Shown here: one piece after another, positions 19,053 to 30,276 of the stretch | How the letters are laid out: each line of letters opens with the position of its first letter | Numbering within the stretch: the stretch's first letter is position 1 | Origin: Paracoccaceae bacterium | GTDB taxonomy: Bacteria; Pseudomonadota; Alphaproteobacteria; Rhodobacterales; Rhodobacteraceae | DNA: 64,000 nt | Assembly (NCBI GenBank): GCA_026989355.1 | Contig: JALSJM010000018.1 | Coordinates: 57,506-121,505 of the forward strand | Reading direction: 5' to 3' | Notes under the pieces: model-generated | Told to the model about the DNA's origin: nothing | Seen by the model: only the letters and a program-made list of their open reading frames with translations | The model's database searches: none | Made by a program: the position numbers and the translations under genes

Positions 19053-19082
19053 GCCGAATCCGATCATGTGCGACAGGCTCTA
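19053..19082. repeat. 30-bp dispersed intergenic repeat, copy 1
   Basis: These 30 bases (starting GCCGAATCC, ending CAGGCTCTA) are identical, by eye, to 52735-52764, and both copies lie between convergent genes (here gluQ and hisI). A larger flanking part from about 19010 includes TCGCAC and GTGCGA segments that could pair with each other. Probably a REP-like palindromic element rather than a gene. Confidence 0.7.
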
Positions 19083-19093
19083 GGAGCCCGAGT

Positions 19094-19468
19094 CTAGGGG
19101 TTTTCCGGCCGCGTCAGCTCCACTTCCCGGCCTTTCCGCACGGCGGTGTAGAAGCACGAGCGGCGGTTGGTGTGGCAAGCGGGGCCTGTCTGGCGCACCA
19201 CGAGCAGCAGGCAGTCGCGATCGCAATCGAGGCGCATCTCCACAAGCTCCTGCACATGACCCGAGCTTTCCCCCTTGACCCAGAAGCATCCCCGCGAGCG
19301 CGACCAATAGGTGACCCGGCCGCTTGCAAGCGTGCGCGCCACGGCTTCGGCATTCATCCAGGCCATCATCAGAACCTCGCCGCTTTCGCAATCCTGGGCA
19401 ATGGCCGGAATCAGGCCGCGCGCGTCATAGGTCAGGGTCTGCGGGTCAAACTTTCGTGAAACGGGCAT
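19094..19468 (-). CDS. hisI: Phosphoribosyl-AMP cyclohydrolase HisI
   Basis: HisI opens the purine ring of phosphoribosyl-AMP, step 3 of histidine synthesis. The 124-residue single-domain enzyme has all family blocks: EVLMMAWMN, TYWSRSRGCFWVKGESSGH, DCDRDCLLLVV and PACHTNRRSCF. The Cys residues at GPACHT and RRSCF plus that at LDCDRD are the zinc ligands, and the Asp residues bind Mg2+. It lacks the HisE domain found fused in enterics, as usual in alphaproteobacteria. It is an isolated his gene here, divergent from the Fe-S scaffold gene. Confidence 0.96.
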   Translation of the reverse strand: MPVSRKFDPQTLTYDARGLIPAIAQDCESGEVLMMAWMNAEAVARTLASGRVTYWSRSRGCFWVKGESSGHVQELVEMRLDCDRDCLLLVVRQTGPACHTNRRSCFYTAVRKGREVELTRPENP

Positions 19469-19536
19469 CGCGGAAAAGCCTTTTGCTGGCGGGCACTCCG
19501 GGTTTATCTATGTCAGGAAAGCGAAAAGGAAAAGCC

Positions 19537-19989
19537 ATGAGCGGGGAAACCGATCTGATCAAGCTCTATTCGCAGCACATCCTGGAACTGGCTGCGGATA
19601 TCCCGCATCTCGGGCATCTCGACAGCCCTCATGGCCGCGCGCGCAAACGCTCACCGCTGTGCGGCTCGATGGTAACGGTGGAACTTTGCCTGGAAAACGG
19701 GCGAATCAGCGATTTCGCACAGGATGTGAAGGCCTGTGCGCTTGGTCAGGCGGCGGCCTCGGTGGTGGGGCGCCGGGCAATCGGGTGCCGGCGGGAAGAA
19801 ATCGAACGGGCCCGAGATCAGCTGGCCGCCATGCTGAAAAGGGGCGGCCCGGCGCCGGATGCACCATTCGACGCGCTTGAGGTGCTGCGGCCGGCGCGCG
19901 ATTTTCGCAACCGCCATGCCTCGATCCTGCTGGCGCTCGAGGCCACCCTGGCCGCGATGGAAGCCGCCGAAGAAAGCGCCCTGCCCTGA
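19537..19989 (+). CDS. NifU/IscU-like iron-sulfur cluster assembly scaffold protein
   Basis: The 150-residue protein is a divergent NifU N-terminal-domain scaffold of the type found in Rhodobacterales. It is thought to hold nascent Fe-S clusters, but in this branch that is inferred. Visible are the KLYSQHILELAADIPHLG helix, Cys in SPLCGSMV (near 42) and Cys in VKACALGQAAASV (near 65), matching the first two IscU ligands. The third canonical Cys is absent; the C-terminus from about 100 carries no Cys. The ATG at 19537 follows AAAGGAAAAG; another ATG at 19510 has weaker support. It has no isc or suf neighbours here. Confidence 0.8.
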   Translation: MSGETDLIKLYSQHILELAADIPHLGHLDSPHGRARKRSPLCGSMVTVELCLENGRISDFAQDVKACALGQAAASVVGRRAIGCRREEIERARDQLAAMLKRGGPAPDAPFDALEVLRPARDFRNRHASILLALEATLAAMEAAEESALP

Positions 19990-20156
19990 ATTTCCCAAGC
20001 AACATTCCGATTCGTCAGAAAAATGCCGCGCATCCGGTCCGGATGGCGGCAGAAGGTGCGCAGCGGACGACCCGACAGGGACAGATACGGCATTGCGAAA
20101 TTCCGCAACAGGCGCAATGCAGGGCCGACAGGCTGCGGGCAGGAAGACGAAACAGG

Positions 20157-20279
20157 TCAGAAAAGGGACGGCAGGCTCAGCGCCGTCAGCAGCATCACGA
20201 CCATGGCCACAAGCCCGGCTGCATCGCCGGCCAGGGTATTGCCGTTGCGAATAATGATGGTTCTGAGTTCGCCGAACAT
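20157..20279 (-). CDS. 40-residue small membrane protein
   Basis: A short frame on the minus strand begins at the ATG at 20279, preceded by GGAG with 8-base spacing, and ends at TGA at 20157. It encodes MFGELRTIIIRNGNTLAGD followed by a hydrophobic helix (about residues 20-37) ending in LPSLF. The pattern of a short basic/polar head and a single membrane span is typical of small conserved Rhodobacterales peptides. It occupies most of the otherwise empty space between the Fe-S scaffold gene and recG. Function unknown; translation is inferred from the start site and the hydrophobic pattern. Confidence 0.6.
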   Translation of the reverse strand: MFGELRTIIIRNGNTLAGDAAGLVAMVVMLLTALSLPSLF

Positions 20280-20373
20280 TTCCGCTTCTCCGATATTTCC
20301 CGGTGTTCGTTATTTGTTCTCATGCATTCGGCAAAAAGTAAAGAACATTTTATGAACATTTTCCAGAAATCGT

Positions 20374-22515
20374 TTAACCGACTGAAATCAGGGAAATATA
20401 TTTGTCTCTTTCCATCAACCACAGCAACAGGCGCGCGGCCTCTCCGCGGGAAGAACACAGGGTTTCATCACCATGCAGAAGCTTGCGGGCATCCATGCGC
20501 GCCATGGTCATGAGCCTGGTCTGCGATACCGGATCGGCCACCTGAAAACGCGGCAGACCCGATTGCGCGTGACCGATCAGATCGCCGGCGCCGCGCATGG
20601 CAAGATCTTCTTCGGCAATGCGGAAGCCATCCTCGGTCTGGCGCAGGATCTCGAGGCGCCGACGTCCGGATCCGGAAATCGGTGCCTTGTAAAGAAGCAG
20701 ACAGGTGGCCGGCTTGCCGCCCCGCCCCACGCGTCCGCGCAACTGGTGAAGCTGGGCAAGTCCGAAGCGCTCGGCGCGTTCCACCACCATGATCGTGGCC
20801 GCCGGCACATCCACCCCCACCTCGATCACCGTGGTGGCCACCAGAACACGGGTTTCACCAGCCACGAAACGTGCCATGGCGGCATCCTTTTCCTCGGGAG
20901 GCATCCGCCCGTGCACCAACCCGACGACACCTTCGCCAAGGCGTGCGCGCAAGGCTGCAAAGCGTTCTTCGGCGGCGGTCAGATCGCTCTGCTCGCTTTC
21001 CTCCACCAGCGGACATACCCAATAGGCCTGTTCGCCCCGCCCGATCGCGTCACGCATATGCGCAACCACCTCGTCGATTCGCTGCATCGAAACGACCGCC
21101 GTCTTCACCGGCTGGCGGCCAGGAGGCTTTTCATCAAGCACCGAGATGTCCATGTCACCATATTGCGTCAGTGCCAGCGAACGCGGGATCGGTGTGGCCG
21201 TCATCACCAGAATATCGGCAGCATCCCCCTTTTCGCCCAGTTCAAGGCGCTGACGCACACCGAAGCGGTGCTGTTCGTCGATCACTGCGAGGCGCAGATC
21301 GCGATAGACCACATCGGGCTGAAACACCGCATGGGTGCCCACCAGGATATCGGTTTCGCCCCCCGCCAGGGCCGCAAGCTTCCGGCGGCGCTCGCTGCCC
21401 TTGTCCCGTCCGGTGAGGATTTCGATCTGCACCCCCGCGGCCCCGGCCAGCGGCTGCATGGCCTGCAGGTGCTGGCGGGCAAGCAGTTCGGTTGGCGCCA
21501 TCAGCACCCCCTGCCCGCCCGCTTCAACCGCAATCAGCAGTGCCATCAGCGCCACCAGCGTCTTGCCCGCGCCGACATCGCCCTGCAAGAGACGCATCAT
21601 GCGCCGCTCGTTGGCCATGTCGGCTTCGATTTCACCGATCACGCGCCTCTGGGCGCCGGTCGGCTCATGGGGAAACGCCGACAGCACCCGTGCACGCAGC
21701 ACGCCGCTGCCGCAACTGCGCTGCCCCTTTCCGCGGCGGTTCGTCCGGCGGGCCAGGGCCAGCGCCAGCTGATGGGCAAGGAATTCGTCATAGGCAAGGC
21801 GCGCGCGCGCCGGAGCCATGGGCGACAGATCGGCATCGCTCTCCGGTGCATGGACTGCCGTCAGCGCCGCCCGCCAGGCGGGCCAGCCCTCGCGTGTCAG
21901 AAGTGCCGGATCGATCCATTCGGGCAGTTCGGGCGCCCGGGTCAGGGCACCCTGCACGGCCTTTGCCATCTGTTTCCGGCTGACGCCTTCGGTCAGCGGA
22001 TAATGGGGTTCGAAATCGGGAACCTCACCGGCGGCGGCGGGCGGCAGGATATAATCGGGGTGAACGATCTGGGGAATGCCGTCGAAAAGCTCGAGCTTGC
22101 CCGAGACCACCCGCCGCGCCCCCTCGGGCAGGATACGTTTCAGGTAATCGGCACGGGGGTGGAAGAACACCAGCTGGAATACCCCCTCGCCATCGCGCAT
22201 CTCAACCCGCCAGGGCCGGCTACGCTGGCGGGGGGGCATGTGGCCGATCACCGTGGCTTCAAGCGTCACATGCCCAGGCCCCCGGCTTGCTGCTGCTGCA
22301 GCCATCCGATCCATGTTCCGTCCGGCTTTCCGCAGCATTTCCTGCACGCTTTGCACATGGTGGCGGCGCAGCACCGACTGCGGCAGGTGAAACAGAAGAT
22401 CGCGCGGCCTCCGCAAGCCGATCCGGGCCAGCGCCTGCGCCGTCCTGGGGCCCACACCGGAAAGCGTTTCCATATCCGCAAACAGGGGGAACAGGATTTC
22501 CGGCCGCCCGCCCAT
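20374..22515 (-). CDS. recG: ATP-dependent DNA helicase RecG
   Basis: RecG remodels stalled replication forks and branch-migrates Holliday junctions. The 713-residue protein has an N-terminal OB-fold wedge domain (with VTLEATVIGHMPP near 85-97), a superfamily 2 helicase core with motif I GDVGAGKTLVALMAL (about 310-325), motif II DEQHRFG (about 415) and motif VI QLRGRVGRG (about 590). The ATG at 22515 is 2 bases after the ligA stop and has GGAGGG inside the ligA end, so the two are coupled. Length fits the family (about 690-710). Confidence 0.96.
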   Translation of the reverse strand: MGGRPEILFPLFADMETLSGVGPRTAQALARIGLRRPRDLLFHLPQSVLRRHHVQSVQEMLRKAGRNMDRMAAAAASRGPGHVTLEATVIGHMPPRQRSRPWRVEMRDGEGVFQLVFFHPRADYLKRILPEGARRVVSGKLELFDGIPQIVHPDYILPPAAAGEVPDFEPHYPLTEGVSRKQMAKAVQGALTRAPELPEWIDPALLTREGWPAWRAALTAVHAPESDADLSPMAPARARLAYDEFLAHQLALALARRTNRRGKGQRSCGSGVLRARVLSAFPHEPTGAQRRVIGEIEADMANERRMMRLLQGDVGAGKTLVALMALLIAVEAGGQGVLMAPTELLARQHLQAMQPLAGAAGVQIEILTGRDKGSERRRKLAALAGGETDILVGTHAVFQPDVVYRDLRLAVIDEQHRFGVRQRLELGEKGDAADILVMTATPIPRSLALTQYGDMDISVLDEKPPGRQPVKTAVVSMQRIDEVVAHMRDAIGRGEQAYWVCPLVEESEQSDLTAAEERFAALRARLGEGVVGLVHGRMPPEEKDAAMARFVAGETRVLVATTVIEVGVDVPAATIMVVERAERFGLAQLHQLRGRVGRGGKPATCLLLYKAPISGSGRRRLEILRQTEDGFRIAEEDLAMRGAGDLIGHAQSGLPRFQVADPVSQTRLMTMARMDARKLLHGDETLCSSRGEAARLLLWLMERDKYISLISVG

Positions 22516-22517
22516 TT

Positions 22518-24866
<2,349 letters not shown>

Positions 24867-24944
24867 TCAATATCGCTCTTTGATAGGCAAGGGCCGAGGC
24901 AAGGTCCAGCCCGCGGGGCAAGGCGGATCCTGCCCCTTCATGCA

Positions 24945-24972
24945 CGCGCCCCCGCATTTCTGCGGGGGCGCG
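24945..24972 (-). terminator. Probable ctrA transcription-end hairpin
   Basis: CGCGCCCCCGCA and TGCGGGGGCGCG form a perfect 12-bp stem around a TTTC loop, 73 bases downstream of the ctrA stop on the minus strand. There is no U-run after it, so it may act as a strong 3'-end stabilising hairpin or a Rho-assisted terminator. It also separates ctrA from ligA. Confidence 0.6.
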
Positions 24973-25045
24973 GCAGTGCCCGGAGGGAAGGAAACGTCCG
25001 GGAAGGGAAAAGCACCAGAAAACCGTGGCGGCGGCGCGGAAGCGA

Positions 25046-25759
25046 TCAGGCTCCCAGTGCCAGCGGTTCGTCCATCTCCATCGGATCCGGATCGCGCAGC
25101 ACATAGCCCCGCCCCCAGACCGTCTCGATATAGCTTTCGCCGCCGGTGACCTCGGCCAGCTTCTTCCTGAGCTTGCAGATGAACACGTCGATGATCTTCA
25201 GCTCGGGTTCATCCATGCCGCCGTAGAGGTGGTTCAGAAACATCTCCTTGGTCAGCGTGGTGCCCTTGCGCAGGCTCAGAAGTTCGAGCATCTGGTATTC
25301 CTTGCCCGTCAGATGCACCGGCTTGCCATCCACGCTCACCGTCTTGGCATCGAGGTTGACCTCGATCCTGCCGGTGCGGATGATCGATTGCGAATGCCCC
25401 TTGGAGCGGCGAATGATCGCATGGATCCGCGCCACCAGTTCCTCGCGATGGAAAGGCTTGGTAAGGTAATCGTCGGCCCCGAAGCCGAACCCCTTGATCT
25501 TGCTTTCGGTATCGTCGTCTCCCGAAAGGATCAGAATCGGCGTTTCCACCTTGGAAAGCCGCAGCTGGCGCAACACCTCGTGGCCGTTCATGTCGGGCAG
25601 ATTGAGATCGAGAAGGATGAGATCGTAGTCGTAAAGCTTGGCGAGGTCGATCCCTTCCTCTCCAAGATCCGTGCAATATACATTCAGGTTGGCATGGGTC
25701 AGCATCAGTTCGATGCTCTTCGAGGTTGTCGGATCGTCCTCAACCAGCAAAACACGCAT
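25046..25759 (-). CDS. ctrA: Cell-cycle response regulator CtrA
   Basis: CtrA is the master two-component regulator of alphaproteobacteria; in Rhodobacterales it mainly controls motility, gene-transfer-agent and related genes. The 237-residue OmpR-family protein has an acidic pocket (E8, D9, D10 in [10 protein letters not shown]), phospho-acceptor Asp51 ([13 protein letters not shown]), conserved Lys near 103 (YLTKPF) and a winged helix DNA-binding domain with [20 protein letters not shown]. It is nearly identical in pattern to Caulobacter CtrA. A CtrA-type site lies about 50-65 bases upstream, so autoregulation is likely. sciP is directly upstream on the same strand. Confidence 0.98.
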   Translation of the reverse strand: MRVLLVEDDPTTSKSIELMLTHANLNVYCTDLGEEGIDLAKLYDYDLILLDLNLPDMNGHEVLRQLRLSKVETPILILSGDDDTESKIKGFGFGADDYLTKPFHREELVARIHAIIRRSKGHSQSIIRTGRIEVNLDAKTVSVDGKPVHLTGKEYQMLELLSLRKGTTLTKEMFLNHLYGGMDEPELKIIDVFICKLRKKLAEVTGGESYIETVWGRGYVLRDPDPMEMDEPLALGA

Positions 25760-25810
25760 TATCTTGTCTCCGCTAAAGTCCCTTCATGGGTCTACCCTGC
25801 GCAAAAATGG

Positions 25811-25825
25811 TTAACCACAAGTTAC
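25811..25825 (-). promoter_or_regulatory. CtrA-type box upstream of ctrA
   Basis: The plus strand reads TTAACCACAAGTTAC, that is TTAA-N7-TTAC, one base short of the full CtrA consensus TTAA-N7-TTAA. It lies 52-66 bases upstream of the ctrA start and 28 bases before the sciP stop region ends, between the two genes. This position is right for CtrA autoregulation. Confidence 0.6.
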
Positions 25826-25852
25826 CATTGCGGAAAACTTACGATCCTCCCT

Positions 25853-26131
25853 CTAGGGTTGTCTATACTTCTGGAGGCAGGTGCTTTTCAGCCCGGCCTC
25901 GCCGTGGTGCTCTATGGCCCGCTTCCACGACAAAAACTCTTCTTCGCTGAGATTGTATCGCGAAAGCGCCTCTTCAAGGGGAATCAGCCCGTATACAACC
26001 CCCCGCACCACGGCGGCCTTGCGGCTGGCCACCCAGCGGCGGGTATCGGCCGGCGGCAGATCGGCCCGGCTCATGATGGTGCCATCCGGCAGTGAGACAG
26101 TGCGCGGCCCTTCCACTTTCTTCAGAAACAT
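25853..26131 (-). CDS. sciP: CtrA inhibitor SciP (DUF1153)
   Basis: SciP is a small helix-turn-helix protein which in Caulobacter binds CtrA-controlled promoters and blocks CtrA-activated transcription. The 92 residues follow the DUF1153 pattern: MFLKKVEGPRTVSLPDGTIM, DLPPADTRRWVASRKAAVV (about 25-43), then GLIPLEEALSRYNLSEEEF and a final ALQ-type KYRQP tail. The WVASRKAAVV helix and the LSEEEFLSW helix make the DNA-binding fold. It lies immediately upstream of ctrA, which is typical for Rhodobacterales, and 123 bases from the divergent mnmA. A TTAA at 26177-26180 with TGAA 7 bases on may be a weak CtrA site for it. Confidence 0.95.
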   Translation of the reverse strand: MFLKKVEGPRTVSLPDGTIMSRADLPPADTRRWVASRKAAVVRGVVYGLIPLEEALSRYNLSEEEFLSWKRAIEHHGEAGLKSTCLQKYRQP

Positions 26132-26254
26132 GGTGCATATCCCTCACTCTTTCCGAAAAAGGTGGCGCGGCTGCGGTTAACAGGCGGTGAAACCCGCTCT
26201 TGTTAGTATCTCGCATTTTCCTATATTCCTCATGACTTCCCGAAGGAGAATCCG

Positions 26255-27403
26255 ATGCCCCCAGCCGCCCCCGAAACCGGCCTGAACAGCCTCGGCATTG
26301 CCAAGCCCCCCGAAGAAACCCGCGTGGTGGTGGCCATGTCGGGCGGGGTAGACAGTTCGGTTGTGGCGGCCATGCTGAAACGCGAAGGCTATGACGTGGT
26401 GGGGGTCACCCTTCAGCTTTACGATCACGGTGCCGCACTGGCGAAAAAGGGCGCCTGCTGCGCCGGCACCGATATCCACGATGCCCGCCGCGTGGCCGCC
26501 GAGATGGGATTTCCCCATTATGTGCTCGATTACGAGAACATCTTCCGCGAAACGGTGATCGACGAATTCGCCGACAGCTATCTGGCCGGCGCCACGCCGG
26601 TGCCCTGCATCCGCTGCAATGAACGGGTGAAGTTCCGCGACCTGATGGAAACCGCCCGTGAACTCGATGCCGACTGCATGGCCACCGGCCATTACATTCG
26701 GCGCAGGATGGGCCCAGCCGGCCCCGAACTGCACATGGCAGCCGATCCGAACCGCGATCAAAGCTATTTCCTGTTCACCACCACCCCCGAACAGCTTGAT
26801 TATCTGCGCTTTCCCCTCGGCCATCTGCCCGACAAGGCCGCCACCCGCGCCCTTGCCGCCGAATTCGGCCTGGCGGTAGCCGACAAGCCCGACAGTCAGG
26901 ACATCTGCTTCGTTCCCGACGGCAATTATGCCGCGGTGATCGAAAAGCTGCGCCCCGAGGCCGCCGAACCCGGCGAGATCACGGATCTCGAAGGCAATGT
27001 GCTGGGCCGCCACGAAGGCGTGATCCGCTATACCGTGGGGCAGCGCCGGGGCCTCGGGATCGGCGGGCTTGCCGAACCGCTCTACGTGGTGCGCCTTGAC
27101 CCCGAAACCCGCCGGGTGATCGTTGGCCCGAAAGAGGCCCTGCGCACCCGCCATGTGCCGGTTTCGGGTGTCAACTGGCTGGGCGATGCCCCGCTTGACA
27201 GCCGCCCCGAATGGCATCTTTCCGTCCGGGTCCGCTCGACCCGCCCCCCGCGCGAGGCAATCCTGCGCCCGCTGTCCGGCCCCCGGGCCGAAATCGAGCT
27301 TCTGAACCCCGAAGAGGGCGTGGCCCCCGGACAGGCCTGCGTGTTCTACGAAACCGGCGGCACCCGGGTGCTGGGCGGCGGCTGGATAGGGAAACGCATC
27401 TGA
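26255..27403 (+). CDS. mnmA: tRNA 2-thiouridine(34) synthase MnmA
   Basis: MnmA puts sulfur on U34 of tRNA-Lys, -Glu and -Gln. The 382-residue protein has the ATP-pyrophosphatase P-loop SGGVDSS at 29-35, the first catalytic Cys121 in [10 protein letters not shown] and the second Cys218 in DSQDICFVP, and the tRNA-binding C-terminal barrel with [17 protein letters not shown] lies 6 bases upstream of the start. The N-terminus carries about 20 extra residues before the P-loop domain. It is divergent from sciP and convergent with lpxB. Confidence 0.97.
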   Translation: MPPAAPETGLNSLGIAKPPEETRVVVAMSGGVDSSVVAAMLKREGYDVVGVTLQLYDHGAALAKKGACCAGTDIHDARRVAAEMGFPHYVLDYENIFRETVIDEFADSYLAGATPVPCIRCNERVKFRDLMETARELDADCMATGHYIRRRMGPAGPELHMAADPNRDQSYFLFTTTPEQLDYLRFPLGHLPDKAATRALAAEFGLAVADKPDSQDICFVPDGNYAAVIEKLRPEAAEPGEITDLEGNVLGRHEGVIRYTVGQRRGLGIGGLAEPLYVVRLDPETRRVIVGPKEALRTRHVPVSGVNWLGDAPLDSRPEWHLSVRVRSTRPPREAILRPLSGPRAEIELLNPEEGVAPGQACVFYETGGTRVLGGGWIGKRI

Positions 27404-27512
27404 TTGCCGCGTCGGCTCTCCTGCATCACCGGCCCTGGCACGGTGCAGGGCATCCTGCCTGCGATCCCCCGCATATCCGGGGAAACCGTGAACCGGCAGC
27501 CACGCCCCCGCA

Positions 27513-28673
27513 TCACAGAACCCCCAGCACCGAACGCGCGGCGCGCAGGCCCGGGGCTTCACCGCCCCGCCCGAGCCGCTCCATCGTGATTTCCGATGCC
27601 GCATGTTGCGCCTCGGGAGCAGCGAGCACCTGCTCCAGCCCCGCGGCGATGTTCCCGGGGCGGCATTCCCGACCCAGAAATTCCGGCACCGCACGGCTTT
27701 CGCTCACCAGGTTGACCAGCGTCACCGTGTCGATCTTCAGCGCGCGTTTCAGAATCGCCCGGCTGAGGGGGTTCATGTCATAGGCAATCACCATCGGGGT
27801 GCCTCCCGCTGCCAGTTCCAGCGAAACCGTGCCCGAGGCCGCCAGGGCCAGATCGGCGGCTGCGAAGGCTGCACGTTTCTCGGCCCCGTCTCCCGTGGAG
27901 GGATCGAGCAACAGCGGCTGCACCGGCCAGGCAGCGGTTTCCCGGCGCACCAGACCGGCCACCGGCGCCGCCATGGGCAGCACCACCCGGCAATCGGGAT
28001 GTGCGGCGGCGAAACGGGCAATGGCGGCACCGAAACGCGGGGCCAGGCGCGTCACCTCGCCCCGGCGCGAACCAGGCAGGGCCAGCAGAAGCGGAACGGC
28101 ATTATCAAGCCCGTGACGCATGCGGAAGGCAGCGATTTCGGCCGGCGCGGGCTGCGGCTCGGCCACCACCGGATGGCCCACGAAATCGCATGTCATGCCT
28201 GCCGCCCGCATCAGGGGGGGCTCGAAGGGCAACAGGGCAAGTACATGGTCGATCACCCGCGCCATCCGCTCCGCCCGCCCCGCCCGCCAGGCCCAGACCG
28301 AAGGCGCCACGTAGTGAATGGTGCGCAGCCCGGGGCAGGCGCCACGCACGAGCCGCGCCACCCGCAGGCAGAAATCCGGGCTGTCGATGGTGATCAGAGC
28401 ATCCGCCCGTGCGGCAATAGCCGCATCGGCCGCCTCGCGGATACGGCGCTTCAGCTGGCGGTATCTGGGCAGCACCTCGGCCAGCCCCATGACCGAAAGA
28501 TCGCTCATCGGGAACAGGCTCGAAAGCCCCTCGGCTGCCATCTCGGGACCACCGATACCGGAAAATTCCACCCCCTCCGGCAGCAGTTCGCGCAAGCCTG
28601 CCATCAGCGCACCGCCAAGGCGATCTCCGGAGGGCTCGCCCGCGATCAGGAAAAAGCGCCGACGCCCGCTCAT
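27513..28673 (-). CDS. lpxB: Lipid-A-disaccharide synthase LpxB
   Basis: LpxB joins UDP-2,3-diacylglucosamine and lipid X to form the lipid A disaccharide on the inner membrane. The 386-residue GT-B glycosyltransferase opens with the family signature FFLIAGEPSGDRLGGALM (residues 6-23), and has YVAPSVWAWRAGR near 120 and the C-terminal LPGSRRGEV (about 195-203). I start at the ATG at 28673, which overlaps the lpxI stop (ATGA); a start 8 codons earlier is less likely. It is the last gene of the envelope run. Confidence 0.96.
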   Translation of the reverse strand: MSGRRRFFLIAGEPSGDRLGGALMAGLRELLPEGVEFSGIGGPEMAAEGLSSLFPMSDLSVMGLAEVLPRYRQLKRRIREAADAAIAARADALITIDSPDFCLRVARLVRGACPGLRTIHYVAPSVWAWRAGRAERMARVIDHVLALLPFEPPLMRAAGMTCDFVGHPVVAEPQPAPAEIAAFRMRHGLDNAVPLLLALPGSRRGEVTRLAPRFGAAIARFAAAHPDCRVVLPMAAPVAGLVRRETAAWPVQPLLLDPSTGDGAEKRAAFAAADLALAASGTVSLELAAGGTPMVIAYDMNPLSRAILKRALKIDTVTLVNLVSESRAVPEFLGRECRPGNIAAGLEQVLAAPEAQHAASEITMERLGRGGEAPGLRAARSVLGVL

Positions 28674-29473
28674 CGGGCCAGCAGGAACAGGCCGCATTCC
28701 TTGCAGATGCGCCGCAGCGCAGGCTGATCGAGCGCCAGCACCTGCCCCGCCGCCACCACCACGCCGGCCAGCCCCGCCGCCCCTGCATGACGCAGGGTTG
28801 CGGGACCTATCACCGGCATGTCAAAGCGCAGATCCTGCCCCTGTTTGGGCTGTTTCACCATGACACCGCGCTTGTGCCACAGGGCCGCCGGTGTCTGGCC
28901 CACGAAGCGCAGCATGGCATCGGTGCCCTGCACCGTTTCGATTCCCATCACCTGCCCCCCGGCCACCACTGCCGCCTGCCCCACGTCAAGCGGCGACAAG
29001 GCGCGCAGCACGGCCCCGGCGCGTTCGGCATCGCGCAGGTCTCCCGTGCCGGGGGGCGAACCGAACAGGGTGCCCTCCTTCAGCACCAGTTCCGGCAACA
29101 CCTCATGTGCACCGCGCACTGCAAAGCTCTGTTCCTCGAACACCCCGGCCACGGTGCGCAGCAGCGCATCATCCCCCTGCCCCATGGCCTGCATCAGGCG
29201 GGGGGCCAGCGCATGCATGGTTGCATCGAAACGGGCCGGATCAAGCACCGGGCGCCGCATGGCACCGGCGAAAACAAGTTCGCTGACGCCCTCGCGGTGC
29301 AATGCGGCAAACAGTTCGCCAAGGCGTTCGAAACCCGCCGTCAGGTGGCGCGCGCCCGGCGGAGGCATGGCATCGATACCGGCAAAGGTGACAAACACCG
29401 CATCGGGCACCGCCGCCTGCAGCAGCCGCGGCAGTTCGCCTTCGCCGGCCAGTATGGCAAGGCGGCCCGTCAT
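28670..29473 (-). CDS. lpxI: UDP-2,3-diacylglucosamine diphosphatase LpxI
   Basis: LpxI hydrolyses UDP-2,3-diacylglucosamine to lipid X, the step done by the unrelated LpxH in enterics. The 267-residue protein (DUF1009) opens LAILAGEGELPRLL, and contains the KEGTLFGSPPGTGD loop near 132-145 and the ending LALDQPALRRICKECGLF. The central ALSPLDVGQAAVVAGGQVMG (about 160-179) holds residues at the active site. It overlaps lpxA by ATGA and lpxB by ATGA, so the three are coupled. No lpxH homologue is visible. Confidence 0.95.
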   Translation of the reverse strand: MTGRLAILAGEGELPRLLQAAVPDAVFVTFAGIDAMPPPGARHLTAGFERLGELFAALHREGVSELVFAGAMRRPVLDPARFDATMHALAPRLMQAMGQGDDALLRTVAGVFEEQSFAVRGAHEVLPELVLKEGTLFGSPPGTGDLRDAERAGAVLRALSPLDVGQAAVVAGGQVMGIETVQGTDAMLRFVGQTPAALWHKRGVMVKQPKQGQDLRFDMPVIGPATLRHAGAAGLAGVVVAAGQVLALDQPALRRICKECGLFLLAR

Positions 29474-30273
29474 TCCTGCCCGGGCGTGAGGAAGGAGCGC
29501 TCGCTGTGCGAAAGAATGAAATCGGCGATCTCGCGCACATGGGGGCTGTCGCCTTCATCGCACAGGCGCTCGGCGCGCTCCTGAAAGGTGCCTTCGCCCT
29601 GGGCCAGCAGCTGATAGGCGGCGCGCAGGGCGGTGATGTCCTCGCGCGCCACGCCCCGGCGCTTCAGCCCCACCAGGTTGAGCCCTTCGAGGCGGCCCCG
29701 CGGCGCCTGCACCAGCCCGTAGGGAATGACATCGTTCGTTACCATGGTAAGCGCGCCGATGATCGCACCGCGCCCCAGGCGGACAAACTGGTGAATCCCC
29801 GACAGCCCGCCGATGATCACGTCGTCCTCGACGATGCAATGCCCGGCCAGCGCCACCTGATTGGCCAGGATCACCCGATTGCCGACCTGCACGTCATGGG
29901 CCACATGGGCGCCGGTCATGAACAGTCCGTCGTCTCCCACCCGGGTGATGCCACCACCGCCGGAAGTTCCGGTGTTCATGGTCACGCCTTCGCGGATACG
30001 GTTGCGCCGGCCGATCACCAGGCGGGTTTCCTCGCCGGCGTATTTCAGATCCTGCGGTATCTCTCCGATGGTGGAAAAGGGAAATATCTCGGTTTCCTCG
30101 CCGATCTCGGTGATGCCGGTAACCACCACGTGGCTTTTCAGCACCACCCTTTCCCCAAGTGTTACCCCTTCGCCCACGATGCAGAACGGCCCAACCCGCG
30201 CCCCTGCGCCGATTCGGGCACCAGGGGCGATTCGGGCGGTCGGATCGATCCTGGCGTCGGGATGAACGGACAT
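29470..30273 (-). CDS. lpxA: UDP-N-acetylglucosamine acyltransferase LpxA
   Basis: LpxA adds the first 3-hydroxyacyl chain to UDP-GlcNAc, starting lipid A synthesis. The 267-residue protein has hexapeptide repeats (I/V-G-X4) from residue 6 that form a left-handed beta-helix, the catalytic His in MTGAHVAHDVQVGN (about 125), and a helical C-terminus. The start is 3 bases after the fabZ stop. Length matches E. coli (262). Confidence 0.97.
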   Translation of the reverse strand: MSVHPDARIDPTARIAPGARIGAGARVGPFCIVGEGVTLGERVVLKSHVVVTGITEIGEETEIFPFSTIGEIPQDLKYAGEETRLVIGRRNRIREGVTMNTGTSGGGGITRVGDDGLFMTGAHVAHDVQVGNRVILANQVALAGHCIVEDDVIIGGLSGIHQFVRLGRGAIIGALTMVTNDVIPYGLVQAPRGRLEGLNLVGLKRRGVAREDITALRAAYQLLAQGEGTFQERAERLCDEGDSPHVREIADFILSHSERSFLTPGQE

Positions 30274-30276
30274 GGA

